Positions 9,435-17,031 of a stretch of 64,000 nt of DNA are shown here, piece after piece (within the stretch, counting starts at the first letter, position 1; every line of letters starts with the position of its first letter). The stretch is from contig NZ_OW235315.1 in NCBI RefSeq assembly GCF_934924865.1, positions 1,240,001 through 1,304,000 on the forward strand, read 5' to 3'. The position numbers and the translations under genes were made by a program. The stretch is from Tepidibacter aestuarii (GTDB taxonomy: Bacteria > Bacillota > Clostridia > Peptostreptococcales > Peptostreptococcaceae). A model generated the notes under the pieces. It searched no databases and was not told the DNA's origin. It was given only the letters and a program-made list of their open reading frames with translations.

Positions 9435-10793
9435 TTAATTTTTAAAGCTATGAATAGGTGCTGGAATTCTTCCCCCTCTGTTGACAAAATCAGTACTTGA
9501 AAATTTGTTTACAGCCATTATTGGCGCTCTTCCAAGCAGACCTCCAAATTCAGCCTTATCCCCAAGAGTTTTTCCGTACACAGGAATTATTCTTACGCCA
9601 GTGGTTTTGTTGTTTATAACTCCAATAGCTGCTTCATCTGCAATGATTGCAGATATAGTTGTATCAGGTGTATCACCAGGTATAGCTATCATATCAAGCC
9701 CTACAGAACACACACATGTCATAGCTTCTAACTTTTCTATGTTTAACGAACCTACTTCTACTGCATTAATCATGCCTTCGTCTTCACTTACGGGAATAAA
9801 TGCTCCACTAAGTCCTCCTACATGAGAAGATGCCATAACGCCACCTTTTTTTACCGCATCATTTAAAAGAGCTAAAGCAGCAGTAGTTCCATGGCAACCA
9901 CAACTTTCAAGCCCTATTTCTTCCAAAATTCTTCCTACACTGTCTCCAATAGCAGGAGTTGGAGCTAGTGATAAATCTACAATTCCAAATGGAACACCAA
10001 GTCTTGCGGAAGCTTCATTGGCTACAAGTTGACCAACTCTTGTTATTTTAAATGCAGTTTTCTTTATTGTTTCTGCAACAATATCAAAACTTTCTCCTTT
10101 TACATTTTCAAGAGAAGATTTTACAACTCCAGGACCACTTATTCCAACGCTTATCACACATTCTGCTTCTCCTACTCCATGGAATGCTCCTGCCATAAAC
10201 GGATTGTCCTCAACTGCGTTGGCAAATACCACAAGCTTTGCACATCCTATACTGTCGTTTTCTTTTGTAAGAAAAGCTGTTTTTTTAATTATAGTGCCCA
10301 TATCCTTAACAGCATCCATATTAATCCCTGACTTTGAGCATCCAACGTTTACAGAAGAAAAAACTCTTTTAGTAACAGCCAAAGCTTCGGGAATTGAATC
10401 TATAAGTATTTTGTCTCCTTTTGAATAACCTTTATGTACAAGAGCTGAAAATCCTCCAATACAGTCAACGCCTACAGTTTCAGCTGCTTTATCTAGTATT
10501 TTTGCAAATTCTACATAATCTTTATCATTACTAGACTGAGCAATAAGAGAGATAGGAGTTACAGATATTCTCTTATTTATAATAGGGATTCCATATTCAG
10601 TTTCAATTTCTTCTCCTACTTTTACTAAACTTTTAGCATATTTTACAATTTTATTGTAAATTTTTTCTCTTGATTTTTCTCCATCGCTATCACAACAATC
10701 TAAAAGAGATATTCCCATTGTGATTGTTCTTATGTCAAGATTTTCATTTTTAATCATATTTATTGTTTCCATTATATTTTTGAAGTTAGTCAT
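9435..10793 (-). CDS. UPF0210 (DUF711) family protein
   Basis: A 452-aa cytosolic protein of the DUF711/UPF0210 family, whose members resemble pyruvate formate-lyase-type folds but have no firm activity. Recognisable segments are the N-terminal [50 protein letters not shown] [12 protein letters not shown], and [24 protein letters not shown] lies 7 bases before the ATG. It follows the ACT gene by 17 bp, a pairing common across Firmicutes and archaea. Both sit downstream of the glycine riboswitch at 11273-11400. Confidence 0.92.
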   Translation of the reverse strand: MTNFKNIMETINMIKNENLDIRTITMGISLLDCCDSDGEKSREKIYNKIVKYAKSLVKVGEEIETEYGIPIINKRISVTPISLIAQSSNDKDYVEFAKILDKAAETVGVDCIGGFSALVHKGYSKGDKILIDSIPEALAVTKRVFSSVNVGCSKSGINMDAVKDMGTIIKKTAFLTKENDSIGCAKLVVFANAVEDNPFMAGAFHGVGEAECVISVGISGPGVVKSSLENVKGESFDIVAETIKKTAFKITRVGQLVANEASARLGVPFGIVDLSLAPTPAIGDSVGRILEEIGLESCGCHGTTAALALLNDAVKKGGVMASSHVGGLSGAFIPVSEDEGMINAVEVGSLNIEKLEAMTCVCSVGLDMIAIPGDTPDTTISAIIADEAAIGVINNKTTGVRIIPVYGKTLGDKAEFGGLLGRAPIMAVNKFSSTDFVNRGGRIPAPIHSFKN

Positions 10794-10810
10794 ATTTTAT
10801 CTCTCCATTC

Positions 10811-11080
10811 TTAAATTTTGTGCATTGAATTAAATATATCTTCATGTTGAATTTTAATAGAAACATCTATTTTATTACCAGCATCTTCAAGTTTATTTTT
10901 TAATTCGTTAAAATCTATTTGCATTTTTTCTAAATCTACAAACATTATCATTGTGAAATAATCATGCAAAAGTGTTTGGTTTATATCCAAGATATTAACA
11001 CCATTTTCTGAGAGTACAGAAGTTACCCTATGAATAATCCCTATTTTGTCTTTCCCAATTACAGATACAAATGCTTTCAT
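10811..11080 (-). CDS. UPF0237 ACT-domain protein
   Basis: An 89-aa single ACT domain: MKAFVSVIGKDKIGIIHRVT starts the typical beta-alpha-beta fold, followed by ENGVNILDINQTLL. It resembles GcvR-type ACT proteins that sense small amino acids. AGAGGAG precedes the ATG. It is the first gene of a two-gene unit with UPF0210, and it lies behind a terminator controlled by a glycine riboswitch, which suggests glycine or serine as the signal. Ligand and partner are unknown. Confidence 0.92.
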   Translation of the reverse strand: MKAFVSVIGKDKIGIIHRVTSVLSENGVNILDINQTLLHDYFTMIMFVDLEKMQIDFNELKNKLEDAGNKIDVSIKIQHEDIFNSMHKI

Positions 11081-11139
11081 TGTTAATCATCTCCTCTTTG
11101 ATTTAATTATTGTTTTTAAATTTAAATATATTATTTCCA

Positions 11140-11175
11140 AAAAAATTAAAAAAGACTAAATTTCAAAATTTAGTC
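11140..11175 (-). terminator. Riboswitch expression-platform terminator
   Basis: On the minus strand GACTAAATTT, a TG loop and AAATTTAGTC form a perfect 10-bp hairpin followed by six T residues, located 60 bp upstream of the ACT gene. Just before it lies TCTCCAGAG (plus 11175-11183), which is a 9-base exact complement of the aptamer P1 5' strand CTCTGGAGA. That gives an alternative pairing that could link ligand binding to termination. Confidence 0.82.
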
Positions 11176-11272
11176 TCTGGAGATTAAGATTTTGTAATTA
11201 AAGAGAAAGCTATTATAATTGCCAATATTAAAGCAATTATAATTAATAGGTATATTCTTTAATATACAAAAT

Positions 11273-11400
11273 CCTCTGTCCTTTTACCTGAGAGTTTCAC
11301 CAAAAATTTTGGCTTTCCCCTTCGGTGCTCTTTTGAGTCTCTCCAGAGGTTCGTCCAATAGCGGTTTAAAAATTTTATTCCGCTATCTTCAACCGATTGT
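11273..11400 (-). ncRNA. Glycine riboswitch, single aptamer with 5' ghost stem
   Basis: The minus strand carries the conserved glycine-aptamer pieces in order: CTCTGGAGAG, ACCGAAGGGGAAAGCC, GTGAAACTCTCAGG and GGACAGAGG. P1 is CCTCTG with CAGAGG. Upstream, ATAGCGG pairs with CCGCTAT before the linker TTGGACGAA, which looks like the P1 stub of a lost first aptamer. This matches the described singlet class that keeps the second aptamer plus a 5' ghost stem. It leads into the UPF0237-UPF0210 genes. Confidence 0.93.
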
Positions 11401-11417
11401 ATGAAATTAATAAAATG

Positions 11418-11447
11418 ATTCTAACATAAACTATTTATATGAGTCAA
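11418..11447 (-). promoter_or_regulatory. Promoter for the glycine riboswitch transcript
   Basis: Minus-strand TTGACT (plus 11442-11447), an 18-nt spacer and TAGAAT (plus 11418-11423), placed just upstream of the aptamer. A good sigma-A match. Confidence 0.65.
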
Positions 11448-11489
11448 CTTAAAATTAAATATTATATTGTGTTATATTTAAAATAAATT

Positions 11490-11530
11490 TAAAAAATGGT
11501 TGAGATTTTTTAAAAAATGGTTGAGATTTT
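11490..11530 (+). repeat. 20-bp tandem direct repeat
   Basis: TAAAAAATGGTTGAGATTTT occurs at 11490-11509 and again exactly at 11511-11530, a period of 21 bp. It sits in the gap between the divergent riboswitch promoter and the terminator of the next minus-strand gene. No function is evident. The rest of 11401-11589 is AT-rich with no ORF. Confidence 0.85.
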
Positions 11531-11543
11531 AATGAAAAGATTA

Positions 11544-11588
11544 AAAAAGGAATATCTCACATTTTATTGTGAGATACTCCTTTTTATT
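11544..11588. terminator. Terminator of the His/Glu-rich minus-strand gene (bidirectional)
   Basis: An AAAAGGA/TCCTTTTT outer stem and TATCTCACA/TGTGAGATA inner stem around a 6-nt loop, with U-runs in either orientation. It directly follows the stop of the 11590-11985 gene. Confidence 0.8.
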
Positions 11589-11589
11589 T

Positions 11590-11985
11590 TTATTTTAAAA
11601 ATTTCATTTGATCTTTACGATGCTCTTGTTTTTCTTTAGCTCTTTCAAGATCTTGTTGATTCATATTCTCATGATTATGTTCTATATATCCCTGAGTATA
11701 ATGGTAATTTTGCTCTAAGTTTTCAAGATCATTATCGCTTTCATGTTGTCCATATGCTATTATATTTTTTAAATTATTTATTTGATGCTCTCTTTCACAT
11801 TGAACTTCTTTACAATGTTCAATTTGTTCAGGAGAAGAAATATCAGAATGCTGTTCAAGATGACGTTCTGTTCTTGTATGTTTTTCAACTAAATCTACAA
11901 GCTCATCTATTCTACGAGCATTTTCTAAATCTAAATGTTCGCTTTTATTTGTATTTACATTATGATCTTTTTCAAATTGTTTCAT
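11590..11985 (-). CDS. Hypothetical His/Glu-rich helical protein (131 aa)
   Basis: I do not recognise the family. The product is very hydrophilic, with many His, Glu, Gln and Asn residues (HLEQHSD, EREHQINNLKN, QEHRKDQMKF) and heptad-like helices, and has two cysteines (EHCKEVQC). It has no signal peptide or membrane span. AAGGAGG lies 7 bases before the ATG and a terminator follows, so expression is likely. Composition recalls small coat-associated or spore-associated proteins of Clostridia, but that is only an impression. Confidence 0.72.
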   Translation of the reverse strand: MKQFEKDHNVNTNKSEHLDLENARRIDELVDLVEKHTRTERHLEQHSDISSPEQIEHCKEVQCEREHQINNLKNIIAYGQHESDNDLENLEQNYHYTQGYIEHNHENMNQQDLERAKEKQEHRKDQMKFLK

Positions 11986-12163
11986 TATAAAACCTCCTTA
12001 AATTGAATGTACTATTATTTTCTCATGTTTGAAAATTAAAATACCTTATAAACATTTCCAACTAAAAAATTACATATGAAAAAAGATGTTTTTAAAATTT
12101 TTTGGATTCATATAAAATACAATGAATAATTAAAAGTAGAGATATAAGAGATGAAAAATATAG

Positions 12164-12212
12164 TTGAAATTTCAATGAATTTAAAGTATGCTAATATTGG
12201 TTGAAACTTCAA
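12164..12212 (+). promoter_or_regulatory. Paired MarR-type operators around a promoter
   Basis: Two near-identical palindromes, TTGAAATTTCAA (12164-12175) and TTGAAACTTCAA (12201-12212), have centres 37 bp apart. TTGAAA of the first plus TATGCT (12187-12192) at 17-nt spacing makes a promoter, so the first box covers the -35 and the second the start-site region. This fits autorepression by the MarR protein encoded next. Confidence 0.7.
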
Positions 12213-12235
12213 CTATAGTTTCGGAGGTGAAATTT

Positions 12236-12691
12236 ATTATTAAGTTACATAGTCATATTTTAAGAGAAGTAGGAACATTATCTAGAACTATACATGCTAT
12301 AAGTGATATGAAATTTAAAAAACTTAATTTACAAAAAGGTCAGTTTATATTTCTAACTCGTATATGTGAGAATCCAGGTATTAGTCTTATGCAGTTGTCG
12401 ATATTATTAAAGGTAGATAAAACAACAACGACTAAAGTTATTCAAAAGCTAATGAATGAAGGATATATAAATAAAGAAAAAGATGAGGTTGACAAAAGAA
12501 TATATAGGCTATTTCCTACTGAAAAGGTTTTAAATATATATAATTCTGTTATTGAAGAGGAAAATAGAAATATAGAGATTTGCTTTAAAGGTTTTACAGA
12601 CGAAGAAAAATCTGTAGTATATGAATTGATAAAGAAAATGAAAGAAAATATAGAAGCTAATTGGCACGAACTAAAAAATTATAAGGAGTGA
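12236..12691 (+). CDS. MarR-family transcriptional regulator (probable AUU start)
   Basis: About 151 aa with a winged helix: QKGQFIFLTRICENPGISLMQLSILLKVDKTTTTKVIQKLMNEGYI and the wing KDEVDKRIYRLF (each part of one domain), then a C-terminal dimer helix. Quoted in pieces: ISLMQLSILLKVDKTTTTKV is the recognition region. The frame is open from ATG 12188, but that ATG lies inside the -10 element and upstream of the expected transcript start. The only strong ribosome site, GGAGG at 12223-12227, points to ATT codons at 12236/12239. The product likely represses itself and the downstream acetyltransferase, with which it overlaps or nearly abuts. Ligand unknown. Confidence 0.82.
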   Translation: MIKLHSHILREVGTLSRTIHAISDMKFKKLNLQKGQFIFLTRICENPGISLMQLSILLKVDKTTTTKVIQKLMNEGYINKEKDEVDKRIYRLFPTEKVLNIYNSVIEEENRNIEICFKGFTDEEKSVVYELIKKMKENIEANWHELKNYKE

Positions 12692-12696
12692 TTACA

Positions 12697-13203
12697 ATGA
12701 TAAGAAAAGCAGTATTAGGTGATTTAAACAATATTATGGAAATTATAAAAGAAACTATAGAAGAAATGCATTCTTATAATAATTATCAATGGGATGAAAA
12801 CTATCCTCAATCTAAAGATTTTGCCAATGATATTGAAAAAGGGGATTTATATGTTGATGATATAAATGGACAAGTTGCTGGATTTATATGCGTTAATTAT
12901 GTAGAACCAGATGAATATAACGGATTAGATTGGTCATTTGATGAAAAAGCGATGGTAATACATAGAATGGCAGTTAATTTTAATTGTAGAAACAAAGGAA
13001 TTGGTATAAGTTTAATGAAATTTGCTGAAGAATTAGCAGTAGCTAATGGAGTAAAATACCTAAAGACAGATACTTATTCACTAAATACAAAAATGAATAG
13101 TTTATTTAAAAAGCTTGACTTTAAATTAATTGGAGAAATGAGTTTTTTAGGAAAAGAAAAACCTTTTTATTGTTATGATAAATTATTAAGTAGATCTATA
13201 TAG
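12697..13203 (+). CDS. GNAT-family N-acetyltransferase
   Basis: A 168-aa GNAT protein. MIRKAVLGDLNNIMEII is the first strand and helix, GQVAGFICVNYV the central strands, and HRMAVNFNCRNKGIGISLMKFAEE contains the acetyl-CoA loop (RNKGIG). ATG 12697 has AAGGAG 8 bases upstream; GTG 12688 is less likely. Only five bases separate the marR stop from this ATG, so the pair is one operon probably controlled by the MarR operators. The substrate is not predictable. Confidence 0.88.
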   Translation: MIRKAVLGDLNNIMEIIKETIEEMHSYNNYQWDENYPQSKDFANDIEKGDLYVDDINGQVAGFICVNYVEPDEYNGLDWSFDEKAMVIHRMAVNFNCRNKGIGISLMKFAEELAVANGVKYLKTDTYSLNTKMNSLFKKLDFKLIGEMSFLGKEKPFYCYDKLLSRSI

Positions 13204-13231
13204 GGACGTGTAAGTAAAGTAACATACAATC

Positions 13232-13291
13232 AATAATATAAAAGCTATTAAAGACCAGAAAAACTTGGTCTTTAATAGCTTTTATATTATT
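13232..13291. terminator. Long perfect hairpin terminator after the acetyltransferase
   Basis: A 26-bp uninterrupted stem (13232-13257 with 13266-13291), core AAAAGCTATTAAAGACCA, and an 8-nt loop. It is unusually long for a terminator. The tail is ATATTATT rather than a pure U-run. Confidence 0.75.
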
Positions 13292-13337
13292 ATGATATTT
13301 TAAGATAAACTTTACTGTGAATTTTAATTTATAGTAA

Positions 13338-13352
13338 ACTATATAATATAGT
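13338..13352 (+). promoter_or_regulatory. Palindrome over a -10 element upstream of the exonuclease gene
   Basis: ACTATATAATATAGT is a perfect 7-bp inverted repeat that contains TATAAT (13342-13347). A second looser inverted repeat, ACTTTACTGTGAA/TTTATAGTAAACT, overlaps it upstream. It may be a promoter with an operator for the gene at 13448; in AT-rich DNA this could be chance. Confidence 0.35.
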
Positions 13353-13447
13353 ATTTTAGATTATTATGTAATTAGTAAGAGTAAAATTCTGTTTTTGCTA
13401 GTTTGAAGTTGGATTAAATATAAGAATAAATTAGAAGGAGAAGTTAA

Positions 13448-14380
13448 ATGGATTTTGTATCAATAGATTTTGAAACAGCAAATGAAAAGAGAAATAGTGC
13501 ATGTTCTTTAGGCATTGCTGTTGTGAAAGATAATAAAATTGTAGAAGTAAAATATTGGCTTATAAAGCCATATGAAATGCGTTTTGCACCTATGAATATA
13601 TGGATTCATGGTATTGTTGAAGAAGATGTTGAGAATGAAAGAAATATGAATGAGTTGTGGCATGATATAAAGCCGTATCTTGAAAATAATTTTGTAATTG
13701 CACATAATGCATCATTTGATATGAGTGTGCTAAGAAATACATTGGATAACTATGGAATTTCTTATCCTGGGTTTAATTATTCTTGTACAATGGTGATGTC
13801 AAAAAATTATTATACAGATTTAGAAAACTATAAGCTTAATACCATTGCTAGGCACCTAGATATAAAATTTAAACACCATCATGCAGGTGAGGATGCTGCA
13901 GCAGCAGCTAATATATTGATTAATATTTGTGAAGAGCTTAATGTAGATACCGTAGATGAGTTAAGTAGTAAGTTAAACTTAAGAATTGGGAGAATGTATG
14001 AAGGTGGATATAGTTCAGCAGGTTCATTAATAAGTTCAAGAAGAAAAAGGATAACCAATAGAAGCACAGGAGAAATAACAATAAATCAAAAAAGAGAAGA
14101 TATTAATAAAGAACATCCATTTTTCAACAAAACTATTGTATTCACTGGTCCTTTAGATTCACTCTCTAGAGCAGAGGCTATGAAGAATGTTATTAATGTT
14201 GGTGGAATCGTAGGAAGTAGTGTAACAAGAAAGACAAATTATCTTGTAGCAGGAGTTTGTAATATTGAAAAGCTATCTTTTGATAAGAAGAGTAATAAAT
14301 TGAGAAAGGCAGAGCTGTTTATAGAAAAGGGACAAGATATACATATAATATCAGAATCTAAATTCTTTGATATGATTTAA
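13448..14380 (+). CDS. DnaQ-like 3'-5' exonuclease with C-terminal BRCT domain
   Basis: A 310-aa protein. Residues 1-175 are a DEDDh exonuclease: DFETA (Asp7, Glu9), HNASFDMSVL and HHAGEDAAAAANI supply the four acidic residues and the histidine. Residues about 225-310 form a BRCT domain (FNKTIVFTGPLDSLSR, GGIVGSSVTRKTNYLVAG), as in NAD-dependent ligases. The exonuclease-BRCT architecture occurs in Gram-positives as a presumed repair nuclease. AGAAGGAG precedes the ATG. It is a single-gene unit. Confidence 0.93.
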   Translation: MDFVSIDFETANEKRNSACSLGIAVVKDNKIVEVKYWLIKPYEMRFAPMNIWIHGIVEEDVENERNMNELWHDIKPYLENNFVIAHNASFDMSVLRNTLDNYGISYPGFNYSCTMVMSKNYYTDLENYKLNTIARHLDIKFKHHHAGEDAAAAANILINICEELNVDTVDELSSKLNLRIGRMYEGGYSSAGSLISSRRKRITNRSTGEITINQKREDINKEHPFFNKTIVFTGPLDSLSRAEAMKNVINVGGIVGSSVTRKTNYLVAGVCNIEKLSFDKKSNKLRKAELFIEKGQDIHIISESKFFDMI

Positions 14381-14416
14381 AAATATTATAATTATATATA
14401 TTATAATAACGAGAAG

Positions 14417-14448
14417 CCTTACTAATAGAAATATTGGTAAGGTTTTTT
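14417..14448 (+). terminator. Terminator after the exonuclease-BRCT gene
   Basis: CCTTACTAAT pairs with ATTGGTAAGG (one G-U pair) and is followed by six T residues. The remaining 14449-14665 holds no ORF, only AT-rich promoter-like sequence for the histidine kinase. Confidence 0.82.
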
Positions 14449-14665
14449 GTATTTTAAGTACGTTACAAAGGTAGTAGTGAAGGATAGAATTTACTTGTAG
14501 CAGTATAAAGACAATATTTGTAAAATGATGTATAATAAAAATGCTAAATAATTTACAAATATGTTAAAAAATATATTTAAAAACTGAATTTATAATGTAT
14601 TAACTACTAAAAAGTAATATGAAAAATTTGAATTATACAATAATATTTAGGGGGTAACAGCTTAT

Positions 14666-16591
14666 ATGTTTTGTAATAACATTGATATGAAAACAATTCT
14701 TGATAATGTACCTGTACCTATTATAGTTTTTGATAATAATAATGAAATTATAAGTATAAACTTAGAAGTAATATATCTGTTTAATAATATGCATACAGAT
14801 CTAGATTATATAAAAAACTATATAAAAGACTGGATTAAAGAAGAATTAATCAATTTAAAAAATGATGCTACAAAAGAGTTTTTTAGTTTAGAAAAAATAC
14901 TTAAAATAAATGAGAAGAATCTATATTTCAAAATTAAGTTAAAAAAAATAGAGAAAAATATTATTGTTGTTTTAAATGATATAACTAGCTATAAACAAAC
15001 TGAGATAGAACTTAAAGAAAGTAAACAACATTTTCGCTCTGTTCTTCAAAATATGCCTATTATGATGGATGCTATTGATGAGAATGATAATATTGTAGTA
15101 TGGAACAAAGAATGTGAGCTTGTTACTGGTTATTCAAAAGAGGAGATTATAAATGATTCCTCAATATGGGAAACGTTATATCCTAATAAAGAATATAGAG
15201 AAAAAATATTGAATCAAATAAGAGAGATGGATTGTAATTTTAGAGACTTAGAGTATGACATTGTATGTAAAGATGGTAGTACAAAAACTATATCTTGGTT
15301 TAATATTTCTAAAGAATTTGCTGTTCCTGGGTGGTATTCTTGGGCATTTGGAATCGATGTTACAAATAGAAAGAATACAGAAGAAAGTTTAAGAAAAAAA
15401 ACTGAAGAAATTGAAAAGATATTTGAAGCATTACCAGATCTTTATTTTCGTATAGATTCACAAGGTATTATACTAGATTGCAAGTCGGGAATACATTCAG
15501 ATTTTGATATAATTACACAAGAATGTATTGGACATGCATTGGAGGATGCTGTTCCACAAGAGGTAAAATTATTTTTCAATAAAACTATAGATGAAGTTTT
15601 TAAAACAAATAATTTAATTGAAAAAGAATTTTCTATAGAGGAAAAAGGAGAATTAAAACATTTTGAATGTAGATTAATACCTTTAACAACAGAGGAGATA
15701 ATAATTATAGTCAGAGATATTTCAAAAAGAAAATTAACTAAAGAAGCTAAAAAAAAGGCTGAAGAGAACATGAAGCTATTAAATAAGACTATAGAATACG
15801 AAAGGCTTAGAGCAGAGTTTTTTGCTAACATATCACATGAATTTAGAACCCCGATAAATGTAATATTAGGGGCTATACAGTTAATGGATATATATTTAAA
15901 TAATATAACTGATTTGAAATACTATGAAAAATGTATAAATCTAAAGAAGAGTATGAAACAAAATTGTTATAGATTAATAAGGTTAGTTAATAACTTAATT
16001 GATATTACAAAAATAGATTCAGGGTTTTTACAATTAAATCTCACAAATTATGATATTGTAAAAATAGTAAGAGACATAACTTTTTCAATTTCAGAGTTTG
16101 CAAAGCTTAAATGCTTAAATCTTGAATTTTGCCGTGAAATTGATGAAAAGATAATTGAGTGTGATCCGGATAAGATTGAGCGAATATTGCTAAATCTCTT
16201 ATCAAATGCAATAAAATTTACAAGATCAGGAGATAAAATATCTGTAAATATAAAACAACAAGGGAAGGAAATTATAATTTCTTTAAAGGATTCAGGGATA
16301 GGTATTAAAAAAGAAAATTTAGATCTTATATTTGAGAGATTCAGGCAAGTAAACAAATCATTGACTAGAGAAAATGAAGGTAGTGGAATAGGATTATCTC
16401 TTGTAAAATTATTAGTGGAAATGCATGGTGGTACTATAGATGTTAAAAGTGAATATGGAAAGGGTAGTGAATTTATTGTAAAACTTCCTGTAAAGTTGGC
16501 TAAAGATAGCAAAGACAATAATCCAATAAAGCACATTGAGTCAGACAAGGTGGAGAAGATATCTATAGAGTTTTCTGATATATATTTTTAG
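14666..16591 (+). CDS. PAS-domain sensor histidine kinase
   Basis: A 641-aa soluble kinase without obvious membrane segments. Three PAS-like regions lie at about residues 8-105, 120-235 and 245-355. They are followed by HisKA with the phospho-accepting His391 in FFANISHEFRTPIN, and by HATPase_c with the N box LLNLLSNAIKFT, G1 DSGIGIKKENLDLIF and G2 GSGIGLSLVKLL. The ribosome site is AGGGGG. No response regulator is adjacent, so it is an orphan kinase. In Clostridia such kinases often feed Spo0A, but nothing here shows that. Confidence 0.93.
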   Translation: MFCNNIDMKTILDNVPVPIIVFDNNNEIISINLEVIYLFNNMHTDLDYIKNYIKDWIKEELINLKNDATKEFFSLEKILKINEKNLYFKIKLKKIEKNIIVVLNDITSYKQTEIELKESKQHFRSVLQNMPIMMDAIDENDNIVVWNKECELVTGYSKEEIINDSSIWETLYPNKEYREKILNQIREMDCNFRDLEYDIVCKDGSTKTISWFNISKEFAVPGWYSWAFGIDVTNRKNTEESLRKKTEEIEKIFEALPDLYFRIDSQGIILDCKSGIHSDFDIITQECIGHALEDAVPQEVKLFFNKTIDEVFKTNNLIEKEFSIEEKGELKHFECRLIPLTTEEIIIIVRDISKRKLTKEAKKKAEENMKLLNKTIEYERLRAEFFANISHEFRTPINVILGAIQLMDIYLNNITDLKYYEKCINLKKSMKQNCYRLIRLVNNLIDITKIDSGFLQLNLTNYDIVKIVRDITFSISEFAKLKCLNLEFCREIDEKIIECDPDKIERILLNLLSNAIKFTRSGDKISVNIKQQGKEIIISLKDSGIGIKKENLDLIFERFRQVNKSLTRENEGSGIGLSLVKLLVEMHGGTIDVKSEYGKGSEFIVKLPVKLAKDSKDNNPIKHIESDKVEKISIEFSDIYF

Positions 16592-16700
16592 ATATTTTAT
16601 AAATTTTTTGCCTTTTTTTTATTATTACACCATAAATTCACTACTTATATTCCTTTTGTCTTGGGTAAATTAAATATATAGACAGAAGGGAGGTTTTTTC

Positions 16701-16847
16701 ATGATTAAAAAAGCTAAAAAGCATAGAACAGACAAAAACACACATAAAAACCATAAAAATAATACATTTAAATACACACTAGATATTGATACTACTTTGA
16801 TGGATATAAATACAGTTGTAAATGAAGGTAAAAATAAATCTTATTAA
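16701..16847 (+). CDS. Small basic protein (48 aa)
   Basis: A short ORF with AGGGAGG 7 bases before the ATG and its own terminator just after the stop. The N-terminus is Lys/His-rich (MIKKAKKHRTDKNTHKNH), and the second half TLDIDTTLMDINTVVNEG is acidic and hydrophobic. No family is recognised. The good ribosome site and discrete transcription unit make it a probable real gene. Confidence 0.65.
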   Translation: MIKKAKKHRTDKNTHKNHKNNTFKYTLDIDTTLMDINTVVNEGKNKSY

Positions 16848-16852
16848 AATTA

Positions 16853-16878
16853 AAAGGACTGAGAAGTCCTTTTTTTAT
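16853..16878 (+). terminator. Terminator after the small basic protein gene
   Basis: AAAGGACT, a GAGA loop, then AGTCCTTT with a continuing T-run. Confidence 0.82.
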
Positions 16879-16930
16879 TATATATAAAATAAATTTTATA
16901 ATGAATTCACAAAATTAAAATAAAAAAGTA

Positions 16931-16958
16931 TTGAAAATCAAAAAAACTGTGATATAAT
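16931..16958 (+). promoter_or_regulatory. Promoter of the hom-lysC operon
   Basis: TTGAAA (16931-16936), a 16-nt spacer, TATAAT (16953-16958). An ATG at 16957 overlaps the -10 and so cannot be the hom start. Confidence 0.75.
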
Positions 16959-17031
16959 GTTTTTTATACAAATACAAATGTCTTTTACAGAAAGACAAAT
17001 CAAAGACTTAATTCAAGAAAGGGGTATTGAA

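Noticed and set aside
9481..9825. Plus-strand ORFs opposite UPF0210, and similar ORFs opposite gcvP, fhs, acn and prfC
   Set aside because: They lie antisense to well-supported genes, lack ribosome sites and show low-complexity Ser/Ile-rich translations typical of shadow frames.
11184..11262. Tiny hydrophobic peptide on the minus strand between glycine aptamer and terminator
   Set aside because: A run of about 23 mostly Ile/Leu/Ala codons ends in TAA, but it has no ATG, GTG or usable TTG start and no ribosome site. AT-rich expression-platform DNA gives such frames by chance.
14386..14409. AT palindrome between the exonuclease stop and its terminator
   Set aside because: Made almost only of A and T; expected by chance in this composition.
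16957..17031. Longer homoserine dehydrogenase starting at 16957
   Set aside because: That ATG overlaps the -10 hexamer; ATG 17032 has the ribosome site and gives the normal N-terminus.
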